26,699 nt of DNA from CAYRRR01 sp964426755 (lineage in GTDB: Bacteria; Patescibacteriota; Saccharimonadia; Saccharimonadales; JAGQNJ01), in the NCBI GenBank assembly GCA_964426755.1, contig CAYRRR010000009.1:1-26699 (forward strand), written 5' to 3'. Position numbers and translations under genes: made by a program. The notes under the pieces were generated by a model. It was not told the DNA's origin, made no database searches, and worked only from the letters and a program-made list of their open reading frames with translations. Shown piece after piece: positions 14,505 through 21,334 of the stretch; the first letter of the stretch is position 1; each line of letters opens with the position of its first letter.

Positions 14505-14549
14505 ACTTCTCCAAGACTCCTGCTTATTTGTATTATTATGATACCTGAG

Positions 14550-14577
14550 TTTGTACTGCTTTGAAAATTCCTTGCAA
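14550..14577 (-). promoter_or_regulatory. Candidate dsbA-like gene promoter
   Basis: On the minus strand TTGCAA (14577-14572) and TACAAA (14555-14550) are 16 bp apart, giving a leader of about 40 nt with a GGAGA ribosome binding site. The -35 lies inside the spacer of the divergent promoter at 14561-14589, so the two may exclude each other. Confidence 0.4.
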
Positions 14578-14589
14578 CAGACGTAAGAT
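14561..14589 (+). promoter_or_regulatory. Promoter of the CBS-domain membrane protein, leaderless spacing
   Basis: TTGAAA (14561-14566), a 17-bp spacer and TAAGAT (14584-14589) are followed by 6 nt and ATG at 14596. No Shine-Dalgarno is present, predicting initiation on a leaderless transcript. Confidence 0.5.
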
Positions 14590-14595
14590 ATAGAT

Positions 14596-15660
14596 ATGCT
14601 CATGCCGCTACTTATCATGCTAAGCGCTGCCGTTCTGCTTTTTAGTATCGTGCTTTTAAAAACATATAGGCAAATTTCTTCAAAAGAGTTGAAGCGCAGG
14701 GCACGAGAAGGTGATACCTTAGCTAATGCTCTGTATCGTGTAGTAGCATACAACAAAAGTTTAGATATTTTTCTATGGTTTTTTGTTGGTCTTAGTGCGG
14801 CACTTTTGTTTACTCTTTTTGCCCGCGTAACCCCAATGTTTATAGCAACTTTTGGTATAGCGTCAATTATTTGGTTTGGCTTTGCATGGTTGCCAAATAC
14901 GCATAATACCCACTTTGGAAAGCAGCTGGCAAAATTTACAGCTCGTCCATTACATATTGTTCTTGAGACGCTTTATCCATTATTAAATAAACTAGAGAAG
15001 ATTATCTTTAACCACCGACCAGTCATGATTCATACTGGTTTATTCACAAAAGAAGATTTATTAGAGCTGTTGCGCCAGCAAAAAGGACAACTTGATAATC
15101 GAATCTCAAAAGAAGAACTGCTTATTGCCCGCAACGCTTTAACCTTTAGCGATCTATTAGTGCGTGACATATATATGCCAAAGCGGATCATGAAGATTAT
15201 ATCGGCTGACGATTCTGTCGGACCGCTACTTTTAGAGGAGCTACATAAAAGTGGTTATTCACGTTTTCCGGTTTACGAAGGTAAGAAAGATAACTTTGTA
15301 GGTATTTTGCACGTAAGAAGTGTCATAAAGAAAAGCGCTCGCGGACTCGTTAAAAATAATATGGAGTCAAAAATTTATTATATTCATGAAGAAAGCACGC
15401 TTAACGAAGCGCTACAAGCATTTTTAAAAACGCACCATCACATGTTTTTGGTGGTAAATAGTTTTGAAGAGGTTGTAGGCCTCGTTACTTTAGAAGATGT
15501 ACTGGAGAAAATTATCGGTAAGCCTATTATTGATGAGTTTGATCAATATGATGACCTTCGTGCTGTTGCGGCAAAAGCTGCCGCAAAAGATCATGGCGAC
15601 AACCATATTGGCCAAGGCGCCAACGTAAACAAAACTGAAAAAGAAACAAAAAAGTCATAA
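14596..15660 (+). CDS. CNNM/hemolysin-C-like membrane protein with CBS pair
   Basis: A DUF21/CNNM-type protein; relatives such as CorB/CorC and CNNM are linked to Mg2+ or other divalent cation export. Residues 1-100 hold about three hydrophobic segments (1-22, 56-77, 79-96), followed by amphipathic TARPLHIVLETLYPLLNKLEK. The linker TKEDLLELLRQQKGQ and DLLVRDIYMPKRIM lead into the CBS pair at about 195-315 (SRFPVYEGKKDNFVGILHVR and VVGLVTLEDVLEKIIGKPIIDEFD), which binds adenine nucleotides in the family. The C-terminal CorC_HlyC domain is absent; the last ~35 residues are low-complexity Ala/Lys. A second ATG lies 6 nt into the gene. At 354 aa it is shorter than full CorC-type proteins (about 420). 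Confidence 0.85.
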   Translation: MLMPLLIMLSAAVLLFSIVLLKTYRQISSKELKRRAREGDTLANALYRVVAYNKSLDIFLWFFVGLSAALLFTLFARVTPMFIATFGIASIIWFGFAWLPNTHNTHFGKQLAKFTARPLHIVLETLYPLLNKLEKIIFNHRPVMIHTGLFTKEDLLELLRQQKGQLDNRISKEELLIARNALTFSDLLVRDIYMPKRIMKIISADDSVGPLLLEELHKSGYSRFPVYEGKKDNFVGILHVRSVIKKSARGLVKNNMESKIYYIHEESTLNEALQAFLKTHHHMFLVVNSFEEVVGLVTLEDVLEKIIGKPIIDEFDQYDDLRAVAAKAAAKDHGDNHIGQGANVNKTEKETKKS

Positions 15661-15684
15661 GAAGTATGCTCGAACTGTTAGCGG

Positions 15685-15693
15685 TGATAAAAT
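15685..15693 (+). promoter_or_regulatory. Extended -10 of aspS
   Basis: TGA-TAAAAT at 15685-15693 would start a transcript near 15700 with a leader of about 37 nt containing CAGGAG (15727-15732) just before the GTG start. The -35 is not recognisable. Confidence 0.4.
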
Positions 15694-15736
15694 AAAGAGC
15701 GAATAGAAATATTTCTTCAATACATCAGGAGACGGC

Positions 15737-17047
15737 GTGAGAATTTTAAACAATGATATTACAAAGCATATTGGCAAAGACATAACTGTTCAGGGTTGGC
15801 TTCACAAAAAGCGTCAACTAGGTGCCATCAACTTTATTAATGTTCGTGATCGAAGTGGCTTGGTTCAGGTGGTGGTAGAAGACAAGGCGCAAGTAGAAAA
15901 ACTGCGTGGTCTGCAAATTGGTACGGTGCTAGAAATCACCGGCAAGGTGGTCAAAGAGGATCGGGCTCCCGGTGGGGCTGAGCTGCATGACCCTGTGGTT
16001 ACCGTACTAGTTCCGGTTATCGACGAGCCGCCAATTGAGATCGACAAACCTTTGTCACACAAAAGCGAACACCTCGACACGCTGTTTGATAATCGTGTGA
16101 TAGGTTTACGCAACTTACAAGAACAGGCTGTTTTTAAAATTCAATCGTCGCTGACACAATCGATTCGCGACTATTTTGACAAGAGTGGTTTTACGGAGAT
16201 ACGGACACCAAAATTGTTGGCTGAGCCGACTGAAGGCGGGGCAGAGGTCTTTAAAATGGATTATTTTGGTAAGACCGCAACACTTGCTCAAAGCCCCCAA
16301 TTTTATAAGCAGATTATGGTTGGTGTTTTTGAGCGGGTATTTGAGATCGCGCCGGTTTACCGTGCAGAACCAAGTGCAACTACGCGGCATATGACTGAAT
16401 ACATCTCGGTTGATGGTGAAATGGGTTTTATAACTTTAGAAGAACTTGAAGATTTTTTGAGCGGATTACTAAACGCGGCCGTAGAAGACGTATGGCGCAA
16501 ACATGAGCCAGAGCTGAAACGATGGAATGCAGCTAAACCGTTATTGCCTGAAAAAATCCCTGTGTTAACCATGGCAGAAATTCATGAAAAGTATTCAAAA
16601 GCCATGAAAGAAAACACCATAGGTGAAAAAGATTTGCGACCAGATGAGGAGCGCTGGATTTGTGAGTATGCCAAGAAAAACTTGGGCAGCGAGGCGGTTT
16701 TTGTAAGTGAATGGCCGGCGGCAGAGATGAAGTTTTATCATAAAACTAATGAAAAGAACCCAAAGCTTGCCGACCGGGTTGATTTGCTCTTTCGTGGAGT
16801 CGAAATCGTAACAGCTAGTATGCGTGAAAATCGCTACGAGGTGGTAGTAAAGCAGCTTAAAGAACTGGCCGGGGGTGATCCAACTGATGCGGGCTTTGTA
16901 CCAATCTTGTCAGCTATGAAATTTGGTATGCCGCCACACGGCGGCTTTGGTATGGGCCTCGAACGGCTCACTCAAAAAATAATTGGCTTCAATAATGTCA
17001 AAGAAGCCAGCCTCTTCCCCCGGGATATAAATCGGCTTGCACCATAA
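15737..17047 (+). CDS. aspS: Aspartyl-tRNA synthetase, archaeal/eukaryal-type, probably non-discriminating
   Basis: Charges tRNA-Asp with aspartate in the cytoplasm. At 436 aa it lacks the GAD insertion of the ~590-aa bacterial enzyme and matches the archaeal AspRS2 type. The N-terminal OB-fold (TVQGWLHKKRQLGAINFINV) binds the anticodon; class II motif 2 is YRAEPSATTRHMTEY and motif 3 is GFGMGLERL near the end. Published work on archaeal AspRS ties Trp26/Lys85 to tRNA-Asp-only enzymes and His/Pro at these sites to non-discriminating ones. Here the matching residues appear to be His23 (GWLH) and Pro78 (RAPGG), so it may also charge tRNA-Asn, requiring GatCAB. The start is GTG with CAGGAG upstream. 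Confidence 0.95.
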   Translation: MRILNNDITKHIGKDITVQGWLHKKRQLGAINFINVRDRSGLVQVVVEDKAQVEKLRGLQIGTVLEITGKVVKEDRAPGGAELHDPVVTVLVPVIDEPPIEIDKPLSHKSEHLDTLFDNRVIGLRNLQEQAVFKIQSSLTQSIRDYFDKSGFTEIRTPKLLAEPTEGGAEVFKMDYFGKTATLAQSPQFYKQIMVGVFERVFEIAPVYRAEPSATTRHMTEYISVDGEMGFITLEELEDFLSGLLNAAVEDVWRKHEPELKRWNAAKPLLPEKIPVLTMAEIHEKYSKAMKENTIGEKDLRPDEERWICEYAKKNLGSEAVFVSEWPAAEMKFYHKTNEKNPKLADRVDLLFRGVEIVTASMRENRYEVVVKQLKELAGGDPTDAGFVPILSAMKFGMPPHGGFGMGLERLTQKIIGFNNVKEASLFPRDINRLAP

Positions 17048-17111
17048 GGAATTTGTACACTAATGCTAGCTTGTTGAATAAACACCTCACATAACGTGAT
17101 GATAAATAAGG

Positions 17112-17117
17112 TATAAT
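17112..17117 (+). promoter_or_regulatory. Consensus -10 of the anchored propeller-like protein
   Basis: TATAAT lies 17 nt before the ATG at 17135; an AAGAGG Shine-Dalgarno-like stretch (17124-17129) fits in the short leader. No clear -35 is present. Confidence 0.45.
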
Positions 17118-17134
17118 AGCCACAAGAGGTTTTA

Positions 17135-18820
17135 ATGCCAGAAGACAATAAAACAACAAACAACATGGACGACAACTTGCTCGACGAGGCGGTGAAAAAC
17201 TTGGGCGACTCGCCCGCCAAAATGATACCGGTTCGCGACAGGCCAAAAGGCTTTAAAGACAAACTTAAAGACCTGTGGCAGAACCCAAAAAAACGCAAAA
17301 TAGTGCTAGCTAGCACTGCTATCTTAGTAGTTATCCTAGGAGTCATCCCACACTCTCGTTACTTTATCTTAAATAATGCAGGGGTACGAAGCTCAACAAG
17401 CCTTACGGTGCTAGATGAAAGCACCGGACAGCCGCTAAAAAACGTTACGATTAAAATGCGCGGTGTAGAATCAAAGACTGATGATAATGGCGTAGCCAAG
17501 CTTGAGCGCTTAAAGCTTGGCGCATCCCAGCTAGTTATTCAAAAACGTGCTTTTGCAGAGGTTTCAAAAAAAATAACGCTTGGTTGGGGCAGTAATCCAC
17601 TTGGAGAAATAAAGCTAAAACCGGTCGGGGTTCAATACAGTTTTGATATTAAAGATTTTTTGTCAGACAGACCAATAGATAAGGCCGAGGCTTATAGCGG
17701 TGAATACAGCGCTTTCTCAAATCAGGAAGGTCGTGTGGTTTTAACAATAGAAGAACCTGGCGAACAATCAATAGAAGTTTCAATTAAAGCCGAGGGATAT
17801 CGGGAAGAAAAAATTGATCAATTAACCGAGAATAAAGAGGTGCAGACGATTGCAATGGCACCTGAGCGCAAACATTTATTCGTGAGCAAACGGTCTGGCA
17901 AATACGATGTGTACAAAATTGATGTTGATGGCAAAAATGAAGAGCTTGTTTTAAGTGGTACGGGCAATGAGCGAGAAGACATGACGCTTGTATCTCACCC
18001 CGAACGTAACGTAGCGGCGCTTGTTTCTACCAGAGAAAATGTACGCAATAGTGACGGCTTTTTACTCAGCATTCTAACTTTAATCGATCTTACGAGCGAC
18101 GAGGTCGTTACAATTCCACTTGATAAATCTGAGCGAGTGCAAATCATCGGCTGGTCAGGCGACCATCTTGTGTACGTTAAGATTGCTGCTGGCGCTAGCG
18201 CCTCAAAGCCAGATCGCCATCGCCTCGTTACCTATAACTATGATACTGACCAAACAAAAGAAATTGCCCAAAGTAATTACTTTAACGATGTTCAAATGTT
18301 TGGTGGTGACATTTACTATGCGCCATCTGCAGCTTACCAAGGCGCGGTTGGTTTTTATAGGGTGAGCGCAACAGGCGAACATCAAAAAACTGTTTTTGAT
18401 CAAGAGGTTTGGAATATTTTCAGAACAGGTTATGACAAGCTTAGCTTTGCAGTACAAAATGATTGGTACGAGTACCTTATAAACGAGTCAAAAGTGTTGG
18501 CTGCCTCTGGGCCGCCCCCTGTTCAATTAACACGCGTTTACGCGGATGGCCCTAAAGAAAAGCAAAGTCTGTGGGTTGATCAGCGTGATGGCAAAGGGGC
18601 GTTAGTGGCCTATAATGCCGAAAGCAAAGAAGAGCGAGTAGTCAAAAGCCAAAGTGGCTTAACGTATCCGGTGCGTTGGGTTGGTGACTCTACGGTTGTA
18701 TATCGAATTAATAGTCCGCAAGAAACAGCCGATTATGTTATAAACCTTGACGGCGGTGAGCCTAAGAAAATTGTCGATGTAACTAATGTAGGCAGCGTTG
18801 ACCGCTGGTATTACTATTAG
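17135..18820 (+). CDS. Membrane-anchored protein with PEGA/carboxypeptidase-regulatory-like and beta-propeller-like domains
   Basis: Function unknown. The first ~53 residues are charged and cytoplasmic, followed by one membrane helix (KIVLASTAILVVILGVIP, about 55-72), then an exported region. Residues about 88-235 contain two Ig/Cna-B-like units (STGQPLKNVTIKM with TDDNGVAKLERL, and DRPIDKAEAY with SNQEGRVVL, GYREEKI), resembling carboxypeptidase regulatory-like folds. From about 238 there are repeated beta-hairpin strands of TolB/WD-like type (HLFVSKRSGKYDVYKIDVDG, DVQMFGGDIYYAP, GEPKKIVDVTNVG). The signature resembles surface proteins with a propeller platform for binding. It has its own promoter at 17112 and is followed by a structured repeat element. 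Confidence 0.75.
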   Translation: MPEDNKTTNNMDDNLLDEAVKNLGDSPAKMIPVRDRPKGFKDKLKDLWQNPKKRKIVLASTAILVVILGVIPHSRYFILNNAGVRSSTSLTVLDESTGQPLKNVTIKMRGVESKTDDNGVAKLERLKLGASQLVIQKRAFAEVSKKITLGWGSNPLGEIKLKPVGVQYSFDIKDFLSDRPIDKAEAYSGEYSAFSNQEGRVVLTIEEPGEQSIEVSIKAEGYREEKIDQLTENKEVQTIAMAPERKHLFVSKRSGKYDVYKIDVDGKNEELVLSGTGNEREDMTLVSHPERNVAALVSTRENVRNSDGFLLSILTLIDLTSDEVVTIPLDKSERVQIIGWSGDHLVYVKIAAGASASKPDRHRLVTYNYDTDQTKEIAQSNYFNDVQMFGGDIYYAPSAAYQGAVGFYRVSATGEHQKTVFDQEVWNIFRTGYDKLSFAVQNDWYEYLINESKVLAASGPPPVQLTRVYADGPKEKQSLWVDQRDGKGALVAYNAESKEERVVKSQSGLTYPVRWVGDSTVVYRINSPQETADYVINLDGGEPKKIVDVTNVGSVDRWYYY

Positions 18821-18898
18821 TAATGAGACACTCTTTCAGGGTTTCTCTTCGCGCCGGGCAAAAAGTGTGATTTTTGCTCGGGCTGCTCTTCCCGAATA
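18821..18898 (+). repeat. Structured intergenic element resembling the variable arm of the cobalamin riboswitch
   Basis: This stretch begins TAATGAGACA and ends with GGGCTGCTCTT, with TGATTTTTGCT between. The riboswitch region 7088-7170 has the same three blocks in the same order (TAATGAGACA at 7088, TGATTTTTGCT at 7134, GCTGCTCTT at 7162). Here the hairpins are GAGA/TCTC, GCAAAAA-GTGTGA-TTTTTGC and CGGG-CTGCTCTT-CCCG. It carries no T-tract and no B12 core. It may be a dispersed structured repeat or a chance set of hairpins. Confidence 0.45.
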
Positions 18899-18961
18899 CT
18901 ACTTGTAAATTCTTAACGTGTTAATAGTTAACATATCAAGTATTTAATTCTATGCTTATGC

Positions 18962-18989
18962 TTGCATAGTTGCAGTATAGAGGTACAGT
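18962..18989 (+). promoter_or_regulatory. Promoter of the 184-residue unknown gene, leaderless spacing
   Basis: TTGCAT (18962-18967) and TACAGT (18984-18989) are 16 bp apart. The ATG at 18996 begins 6 nt after the -10, with no Shine-Dalgarno. Confidence 0.6.
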
Positions 18990-18995
18990 AGTGTT

Positions 18996-19550
18996 ATGCC
19001 AAAAAGATACTTAGAATTTGGACATGATCGAAAACATTCGCCGCGGGTGTATGGTAACCCAGTGCATAATGGTAAGGTTCCTTCTGGCATTTTTACCGTA
19101 GAAGGCATTAAAGTTAATGGCGAAGTCGTTACGTTTTTAGACGACAAGATACCTCACAAAGTGCATAAAGCATTACGAGGTGGTAGGCAAATCACTAGAA
19201 GCAGGTTGCCCTTTGACTGTTTGTGGTTCGCGGTGCTTATGGATGACGCAAGCTTGGCAGAGCGGCTGGCAACAGGAAATTATAAAGTTGTAGACGAAAC
19301 GGGCGATCAGCCTGTCGATCCAGGTGATATAAACCAAGATTCTATAGTTAATATCGGTAGGGGCTTTCATGATCAAGAGTTTGGATTTGTCCATACCGCG
19401 GTGCCTGCGCATACAAATGAAGAAGCACTGTATATTCACAAACTTGGTGACACTGGCCCATTGTGTCTGTCGGGGCTCAGAGATGTTATAAATATTTTCT
19501 ATGGCAGCGCAGCGTTTCCTATGATTTCATATGAACTTGAACAAATATAG
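18996..19550 (+). CDS. Hypothetical protein, 184 aa
   Basis: I do not recognise this soluble protein. It has no signal peptide or membrane helix. Visible stretches are a basic start (MPKRYLEFGHDRKHSPRVYG), an Ile/Val beta-rich section (GIFTVEGIKVNGEVVTFLDD), and a C-terminal part HKLGDTGPLCLSGLRDVINI near 148-167. It contains two Cys (Cys75 and Cys158) and several His (10, 14, 24, 54, 57) that could bind metal, but no known motif. It has a well-formed promoter immediately upstream. Its end overlaps the promoter of the pterin dehydratase gene, so the two are separate transcription units. Confidence 0.7.
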   Translation: MPKRYLEFGHDRKHSPRVYGNPVHNGKVPSGIFTVEGIKVNGEVVTFLDDKIPHKVHKALRGGRQITRSRLPFDCLWFAVLMDDASLAERLATGNYKVVDETGDQPVDPGDINQDSIVNIGRGFHDQEFGFVHTAVPAHTNEEALYIHKLGDTGPLCLSGLRDVINIFYGSAAFPMISYELEQI

Positions 19551-19565
19551 ATGAAAATTTACAAT
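19537..19565 (+). promoter_or_regulatory. Promoter of the pterin dehydratase gene, leaderless spacing
   Basis: TTGAAC (19537-19542), a 17-bp spacer and TACAAT (19560-19565) are followed by 8 nt and the ATG at 19574. The -35 lies inside the end of the upstream coding region. Confidence 0.6.
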
Positions 19566-19573
19566 GCTAACAT

Positions 19574-19804
19574 ATGTGGCAGGAAGAAAATAATAGTTTG
19601 GTTAAAGAATTTAGTTTTGCTGATTTTGCCTCGGCATTAGCATTTGTGAACAAAGTTGGTGAACTCGCAGAATCACATAATCATCACCCTGATATATTTT
19701 TGGGTTGGGGCAAGGTAACCATAACGCTGACAACTCATGATGCAGGAGGGATAACCGAAAAAGACCGAGCTCTGGCAGTCGCTATTGATGCGCTAGAAGC
19801 GTAG
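19574..19804 (+). CDS. Pterin-4a-carbinolamine dehydratase family protein
   Basis: The family dehydrates 4a-hydroxytetrahydrobiopterin to the quinonoid dihydrobiopterin; bacterial members also occur without an aromatic amino acid hydroxylase, where their role is unclear. Residues 35-40 (HNHHPD) and 45-55 (WGKVTITLTTH), then GGITEKD, hold the family's active-site His35/His37/His38 cluster, aromatic residue and TH. The start MWQEENNSLVKEFSFADFASA also matches the family's first strand and helix. At 76 aa it is shorter than most members (about 95-110), lacking some N-terminal residues, but the catalytic part is whole. A leaderless-type promoter lies directly upstream. Confidence 0.9.
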   Translation: MWQEENNSLVKEFSFADFASALAFVNKVGELAESHNHHPDIFLGWGKVTITLTTHDAGGITEKDRALAVAIDALEA

Positions 19805-19819
19805 CCGCTTTTGGCTGCA

Positions 19820-19828
19820 TGCTACAGT
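19820..19828 (+). promoter_or_regulatory. Extended -10 of the MutY-like gene, leaderless spacing
   Basis: TGC-TACAGT (19820-19828) is followed by 6 nt (AGTTGT) and ATG at 19835. This places the in-frame upstream ATG (19811) before the promoter, deciding the start. Confidence 0.55.
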
Positions 19829-19834
19829 AGTTGT

Positions 19835-20644
19835 ATGACCGAAAGAGATACGGCTAGTTTTATTAAAGCAGTGAAGCAAACACCGCTCAGAGATTTGCCG
19901 TGGCGCCAGCCAGAAACTGACGGATCGTTTGATTCGTATAAAATATGGATATCAGAAATCATGCTGCAACAGACGCAGGTACCGCGGGTTATTCCTAAGT
20001 ATCAACAGTTTCTATCAGCCTTTCCGGATGCAAAACTGCTTGCCCGGTCTCGCTTTAGTGACGTGTTGGCGGTATGGAGCGGTTTAGGATACAATCGCCG
20101 TGCAAAGTATGTGCTTGATGCTGCCAAATTAATTACTGAACGATATGGCGGTAAAATGCCCATTACAGTGCAAGAATTACAAACGTTGCCGGGTGTTGGG
20201 TATAACACAGCCGCAGCTATTCGAGTCTACACCCATAACCAGCCGGAGGTTTTTATTGAAACGAACATTAGAACCGTTTTTATTCACCATTTTTTTAATG
20301 AAGTATCGGATGTTGACGATAAACAATTGATTCCTTTGCTTGAACAGACACTTAATCACGCTAATCCGCGCGTCTGGTATTGGCAATTGATGGATTACGG
20401 AACACACCTTAAAGCGCAGCGCGGCAATCTTTCGCGACGCAGCAAGCACTATGTAAAACAATCGGCGTTTCAGGGATCACGCCGTCAGCTACGTGCGGCT
20501 ATTTTACGCTCGTTACTTGAGGGCAAACAATCGTTAGCGCAATTGAAGACTCTCCATCAAGATGATCGCGTTGAAGTAGTGCTGGCGACACTGCAAAAAG
20601 AAGGTTTAATCTCTCGCCATAATAAGTATTTTTCGCTTGCGTAG
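19835..20644 (+). CDS. MutY-like HhH-GPD DNA glycosylase without iron-sulfur cluster
   Basis: An A/G-mismatch adenine glycosylase-like protein of 269 aa. MutY features are LPWR (21-24), SEIMLQQTQV (40-49, with Glu41 at the catalytic acid position), WSGLGYNRRA (81-90) and the helix-hairpin-helix LPGVGYNTA (118-126). The expected catalytic Asp in VxDxNVxR is Glu142 (FIETNIRTV). The C-terminal [4Fe-4S] cysteines are replaced by QRGNLSRRSKHYVKQS; the protein contains no cysteine at all. The NUDIX-like 8-oxoG recognition domain is also absent, and the last ~50 residues look like a small winged helix (AAILRSLLEGKQSLAQLK). It may be a cluster-free repair enzyme or a different specificity. An upstream ATG at 19811 is rejected because of the promoter. 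Confidence 0.85.
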   Translation: MTERDTASFIKAVKQTPLRDLPWRQPETDGSFDSYKIWISEIMLQQTQVPRVIPKYQQFLSAFPDAKLLARSRFSDVLAVWSGLGYNRRAKYVLDAAKLITERYGGKMPITVQELQTLPGVGYNTAAAIRVYTHNQPEVFIETNIRTVFIHHFFNEVSDVDDKQLIPLLEQTLNHANPRVWYWQLMDYGTHLKAQRGNLSRRSKHYVKQSAFQGSRRQLRAAILRSLLEGKQSLAQLKTLHQDDRVEVVLATLQKEGLISRHNKYFSLA

Positions 20645-20647
20645 TTG

Positions 20648-20656
20648 TGGTACAAT
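20648..20656 (+). promoter_or_regulatory. Extended -10 of the coiled-coil gene pair
   Basis: TGG-TACAAT (20648-20656) would start transcription near 20663, leaving about 20 nt before the ATG at 20684. No -35 and no well-placed Shine-Dalgarno are visible. Confidence 0.45.
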
Positions 20657-20683
20657 AATGCTTAAGGTAGTTTTTGTTTATAT

Positions 20684-21334
20684 ATGAATAAAAAAGTAAA
20701 AGTACTGATTATCGCGCTGCTGCTCCCACTAAGTGTTATTGTTCCTATGCTGTTAGCGCAAACCATTCGACTAGACAGTCATCTCTATGCTCAGCAAAGT
20801 AATCTGCAGCAACGCGTCGAGGCTTATAAGAATAAATTGAATACACCGCCGCCTCAGGCTGAGCTAAATCGCTTGAAGTTGCGCTGTAGTGTTTCACAGA
20901 CAGTTTTAAAAGGCCTGCAAACACGTGTATCTACCGTACAAGAGAACCGTACCAAAGCGTATAGCAAGGTGACGGAGCGCTTAACAAAGTTAAGTACGGC
21001 GCTAAAAGAAAAGCAGGTAGATAGTGCCAAGCTTGATGGGCAAATCAAAGAGCTAGAGGCTAAAATTAAGACCTTTGAAACTGATATTGCCAGCTATAAA
21101 CAAGCGGTAGAAGACTCAGCCAATGTTGAGTGTAGTACCGATCCGCTAGCACTAAAAGCAGGCCTACAAGAAGCTCGTTCACAGCACTCAAAACTTATTT
21201 CAGAAGTAGCCGACATACGAGCCTACGTGAACAATGTCATCAAGCCAACCCTAGTGCAAATTAAACAAGATCTTAATGCCCAGACTAGCCAAGCGCAAAC
21301 CACGACCGAAGGAGCAAATGATGCCACCCAATAA
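20684..21334 (+). CDS. Exported or anchored coiled-coil protein with two cysteines
   Basis: Function unknown. KKVKVLIIALLLPLSVIVPMLLA (3-25) is a signal anchor or signal peptide. Residues about 60-145 and 158-205 are long heptad-like helices (VTERLTKLSTALKEKQVD, QIKELEAKIKTFETDIASYK) forming an antiparallel hairpin-type coiled coil. Only two Cys are present, Cys68 and Cys150, one on each side of the first coiled-coil stretch, a placement that could staple it by a disulfide made by an exported oxidoreductase such as the DsbA-like protein at 13851. The C-terminus is a Gln/Thr-rich tail. Its end overlaps the start of the next gene, indicating coupled synthesis with that anchored partner. Confidence 0.75.
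   Translation: MNKKVKVLIIALLLPLSVIVPMLLAQTIRLDSHLYAQQSNLQQRVEAYKNKLNTPPPQAELNRLKLRCSVSQTVLKGLQTRVSTVQENRTKAYSKVTERLTKLSTALKEKQVDSAKLDGQIKELEAKIKTFETDIASYKQAVEDSANVECSTDPLALKAGLQEARSQHSKLISEVADIRAYVNNVIKPTLVQIKQDLNAQTSQAQTTTEGANDATQ

Noticed and set aside
14505..14756. Longer N-terminus (84 extra residues) for the DsbA-like protein
   Set aside because: It runs antisense through the start of the CBS-protein gene, and the GGAGA at the inner ATG plus the membrane anchor fit the shorter form.
18911..18931. Nested TTAAC/GTTAA inverted repeats upstream of the 18996 promoter as an operator
   Set aside because: Five-base arms in AT-rich DNA are expected often by chance, and they lie well upstream of the -35.
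18923..18944. 22-nt near repeat (one mismatch) of 2129-2150, containing AATAGTTAACATAT
   Set aside because: One copy lies within the GT4 coding region and the sequence is AT-rich, so a coincidence is likely; no further copies seen.
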